Shown: positions 7,067-8,635 of the stretch, piece by piece
How positions within the stretch are numbered: the stretch's first letter is position 1
Layout: each line of letters begins with the position of its first letter
Assembly (NCBI GenBank): GCA_019313505.1
Contig: JAFDBA010000159.1
Span: 1 to 8,635 of the forward strand
Reading direction: 5' to 3'
Source of the DNA: Deltaproteobacteria bacterium
Lineage (GTDB): Bacteria; Desulfobacterota; Desulfobacteria; Desulfobacterales; UBA11574
DNA: 8,635 nucleotides
Position numbers and translations under genes: made by a program
Notes under the pieces: generated by a model
What the model saw: only the letters and a program-made list of their open reading frames with translations
The model's database searches: none
What the model was told of the DNA's origin: nothing

Positions 7067-7813
7067 CTATCCGGCCGCCGCACCGGTGGTATGTTTTGCT
7101 TTAATAGGCACGGCAAGGGGTCGGGTTTTAAAACGTGGAACAAGGGTAACCACCATGCCGATAAAAGCTCCCCACGGGCATCTTTGCAGCATGGCGGACC
7201 GTTCCATCCTGCGGGTCATCCAACCGGTCGCTGCCGGAAAATGACATACGGTACGCCATGATATGGGCACATCCCCTAAAAACGACCGGGTTATCTGTTT
7301 AAGCTCCCAGATACTGAAAAAATGGGCCCGATTATATATGGTACTGGTAAATATTCCTTTGACCCTGCGCTGAATCCCTTTAAGCGCATAACGATTCAGA
7401 ACTCCCAGGAATATCCTGTCTTTTGCAACTCTGCTTGCCTCTTCTATTGCCCGTTTGGGATCTTCGACAAATTCCAGGGTTGTAAAAAAACAGGCATGGT
7501 TAAAGGAGTTATCTTCAAATGGAAGATCCTCTGCAAAACCACGGTGGAGATCTGCACTATTTCCTACATTTTTTAACGCAATATCAAGCATATAAGGGGA
7601 TGGATCCAATCCGGTTACCTGAACTCCGGCATCTATAAATGTAAGGAGGCCGGTACCGGTTCCGCAACCGATTTCCAAAACCCTCTCACCCTTGGCAGGC
7701 TTAAGCATATCGAACATAAGCCGGTTTTCGAGCTCAGCAACAAACCGGTTGCGAGGATTTTGAAACCATTTTTCGTATGCCACAGCATCATTAAAATCGA
7801 AGATATAACCCAT
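7067..7813 (-). CDS. Class I SAM-dependent methyltransferase
   Basis: This 248-residue protein has the class I (Rossmann-fold) methyltransferase signature. VLEIGCGTG (45-53) is the glycine-rich SAM loop. GLDPSPYML (68-76) carries the acidic residue that binds the ribose of SAM. AEDLPFEDNSFNHA (94-107) is the region after the third strand, typical of the Methyltransf_11/UbiE-like group. The C-terminal part (from about 185) has no motif that names a substrate. It starts with KWF-containing residues that often precede this domain (VAYEKWFQNPRNRF, 11-24), and has no signal peptide. ATG 7813 is the obvious start; no strong ribosome site precedes it. The stop TAG is 135 bases before the amrS start on the same strand. 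It may be the first gene of a transcript with amrS and the glycosyltransferase, although the palindrome in the gap leaves room for a separate promoter. Its target could be a small molecule, lipid or protein. Confidence 0.9.
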   Translation of the reverse strand: MGYIFDFNDAVAYEKWFQNPRNRFVAELENRLMFDMLKPAKGERVLEIGCGTGTGLLTFIDAGVQVTGLDPSPYMLDIALKNVGNSADLHRGFAEDLPFEDNSFNHACFFTTLEFVEDPKRAIEEASRVAKDRIFLGVLNRYALKGIQRRVKGIFTSTIYNRAHFFSIWELKQITRSFLGDVPISWRTVCHFPAATGWMTRRMERSAMLQRCPWGAFIGMVVTLVPRFKTRPLAVPIKAKHTTGAAAG

Positions 7814-7931
7814 ACAAAGTCATTTAAATAAAAAAACTAATTTTATCAAGGGGAAAACTATATTTCCAAAGGGATAAAATGTTGCCTGATATCTTATTTA
7901 TATCAAATGTGATGATTTCATGGCCGATTCC

Positions 7932-7961
7932 TTGACACATAAACAGCCATCATATTATATT
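7932..7961 (+). promoter_or_regulatory. Candidate sigma-70 promoter for moeA
   Basis: A perfect -35 box TTGACA (7932-7937) is followed by TATATT (7956-7961) at 18 bases; TATTAT (7953-7958) at 15 bases is an alternative -10. Transcription would start near 7968, leaving a leader of about 155 bases before moeA. Predicted by pattern only. Confidence 0.5.
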
Positions 7962-8024
7962 TACAGACCTCAAAATTTCGTTAAAAATTGCACTATTTTT
8001 TAGACAAAAACATTATGATGCTTA

Positions 8025-8066
8025 TTACTGGATACTGGTTACTGGATAAACTCATCCGGTATCCAG
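8025..8066. repeat. CTGGATAC repeat cluster in the moeA leader
   Basis: TTACTGGATA occurs twice in direct order (8025-8034 and 8039-8048). CTGGATACTGG (8028-8038) is matched, with one difference, by the inverted sequence CCGGTATCCAG (8056-8066). The arms could form a stem in the moeA leader RNA or be part of a short dispersed repeat. No T-run follows. Confidence 0.55.
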
Positions 8067-8122
8067 CATCTCATTTCCATGACAATGCCAAAAATAGTCA
8101 TTAAACGGAGTAATTGCTGGTT

Positions 8123-8635
8123 ATGAAGGAATTTTTTAAAGTTACTGATCTGGACAAGGTTCTGGAATATACCTCGGATTTTCCCCGGGTTGATACGGAA
8201 GACATATCCCTTGCCGAATCCACCGGTCGGATTCTCTCAAAAGATATCCATGCAGATGTCGATCTTCCGAACTTTATGCGATCTACCATGGACGGTTATG
8301 CGGTCCGGGCTTCCTCGACCTTTGGTGCGTCAGAAGCAAATCCCGCATATCTTTCCGTCATAGGCTCTGTGATTATGGGAGAGTCTCCCCCTTTTACCAT
8401 TGAACCGGGCCAGGCCGCCGAGATTTCGACCGGAGGCATGTTACCGGGCGGGGCCGATAGTGTTGTTATGATAGAACACACAGAAGCGGTGGACCACATA
8501 AACATTGAAGTATACAGGAGTGTTGCTCCCGGGCAGAATATTCTTGAAAAGAGCGAGGATATAGCTAAAAATACTGTCCTGGTTTCCGACGGGAAAAGAC
8601 TCAGAGCACAGGAAACCGGCCTTCTGGCAGCCTTT
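8123..8635 (+). CDS. moeA: Molybdopterin molybdenumtransferase MoeA, N-terminal part
   Basis: The frame starts at ATG 8123 and is open to the window edge, giving 171 residues of a protein that is usually about 400. MoeA inserts molybdate into adenylylated molybdopterin in the last step of molybdenum-cofactor synthesis, in the cytoplasm. LPNFMRSTMDGYAVR (48-62) is the conserved MoeA motif, with Asp57 at the active site. STGGMLPGGADSVVMIEHTE (102-121) is the second signature. The catalytic MoCF/MPT-binding domain lies beyond the edge, so a fusion partner cannot be excluded. GGAG (8107-8110) is 12 bases before the ATG, a rather long spacing; no better start is seen. Tungsten-using relatives have several MoeA copies, so metal specificity is open. 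The gene is preceded by its own candidate promoter and is divergent from the methyltransferase. Confidence 0.93.
   Translation, partial: MKEFFKVTDLDKVLEYTSDFPRVDTEDISLAESTGRILSKDIHADVDLPNFMRSTMDGYAVRASSTFGASEANPAYLSVIGSVIMGESPPFTIEPGQAAEISTGGMLPGGADSVVMIEHTEAVDHINIEVYRSVAPGQNILEKSEDIAKNTVLVSDGKRLRAQETGLLAAF

Larger units (their letters stand above)
7814..8122. other. Divergent intergenic region between methyltransferase and moeA
   Basis: These 309 bases separate divergently transcribed genes and hold no convincing gene. They contain a candidate promoter toward moeA (7932-7961). A weaker minus-strand pair for the methyltransferase may be TTGGAA (7869-7864) and TAAAAT (7845-7840), 18 bases apart. 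There is a 6-base inverted repeat TGATAT/ATATCA at 7887-7905, and a cluster of CTGGATAC repeats at 8025-8066. The A+T content is higher than in the flanking genes. Confidence 0.6.

Noticed and set aside
7879..7935. Nineteen-codon frame (MLPDILFISNVM...) with AAGGG in front
   Set aside because: It is too short to support, has no known leader-peptide pattern, and is only weakly distinguishable from chance in A+T-rich DNA.
7988..8016. Second possible promoter TTGCAC with CATTAT at 17 bases
   Set aside because: The boxes match the consensus only moderately and it is much weaker than the TTGACA pair upstream; a sigma-54 site was also considered but the GG of the -24 element is missing.

Overview
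The window looks like chromosomal DNA from an anaerobic, selenocysteine-using bacterium, most likely a Desulfobacterota (sulfate-reducer-like) lineage. The evidence is an in-frame UGA with a fdhF-like SECIS hairpin, an AmmeMemoRadiSam-type radical SAM enzyme, a full-length HrpA helicase, a molybdenum-cofactor gene, moderate A+T richness and small intergenic palindromic repeats. The lineage is an inference from gene content, not an alignment.

Layout. Positions 1-225 (+) hold the C-terminal part of a J-domain (DnaJ-like) protein cut by the window edge. Positions 318-1004 (+) hold one gene that a standard caller would split in two at a UGA (684-686). Read as selenocysteine, it gives a 228-residue DUF166-family selenoprotein (DfsP). 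Related palindromic repeats lie on both sides of it (271-292 and 1031-1101). Positions 1138-5148 (+) encode the DEAH RNA helicase HrpA. It converges, 19 bases apart, on a minus-strand cluster: a class I methyltransferase (7813-7067), a radical SAM enzyme of the AmmeMemoRadiSam family (6931-5918) and a family 2 glycosyltransferase (5911-5168). A 309-base intergenic region with a plausible sigma-70 promoter and short repeats then leads to moeA (8123 onward, +), which runs off the right edge.

How the genes fit together. The plus-strand genes on the left are not clearly one operon. The three minus-strand genes run in the same direction. Radical SAM and glycosyltransferase are almost contiguous, with 6 bases between stop and start and the same reading frame, so they are probably co-transcribed. 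The methyltransferase is 135 bases upstream, behind a strong palindrome, so its membership is less certain. DfsP and MoeA both fit an anaerobic metabolism that uses selenoproteins and molybdenum or tungsten enzymes, but no such enzyme is encoded here.

The most valuable correction for an annotator is the recoded UGA in dfsP. No wholly new system is evident. The items most worth a second look are the selenoprotein, the repeats flanking it, and the A-tract at the start of the glycosyltransferase.
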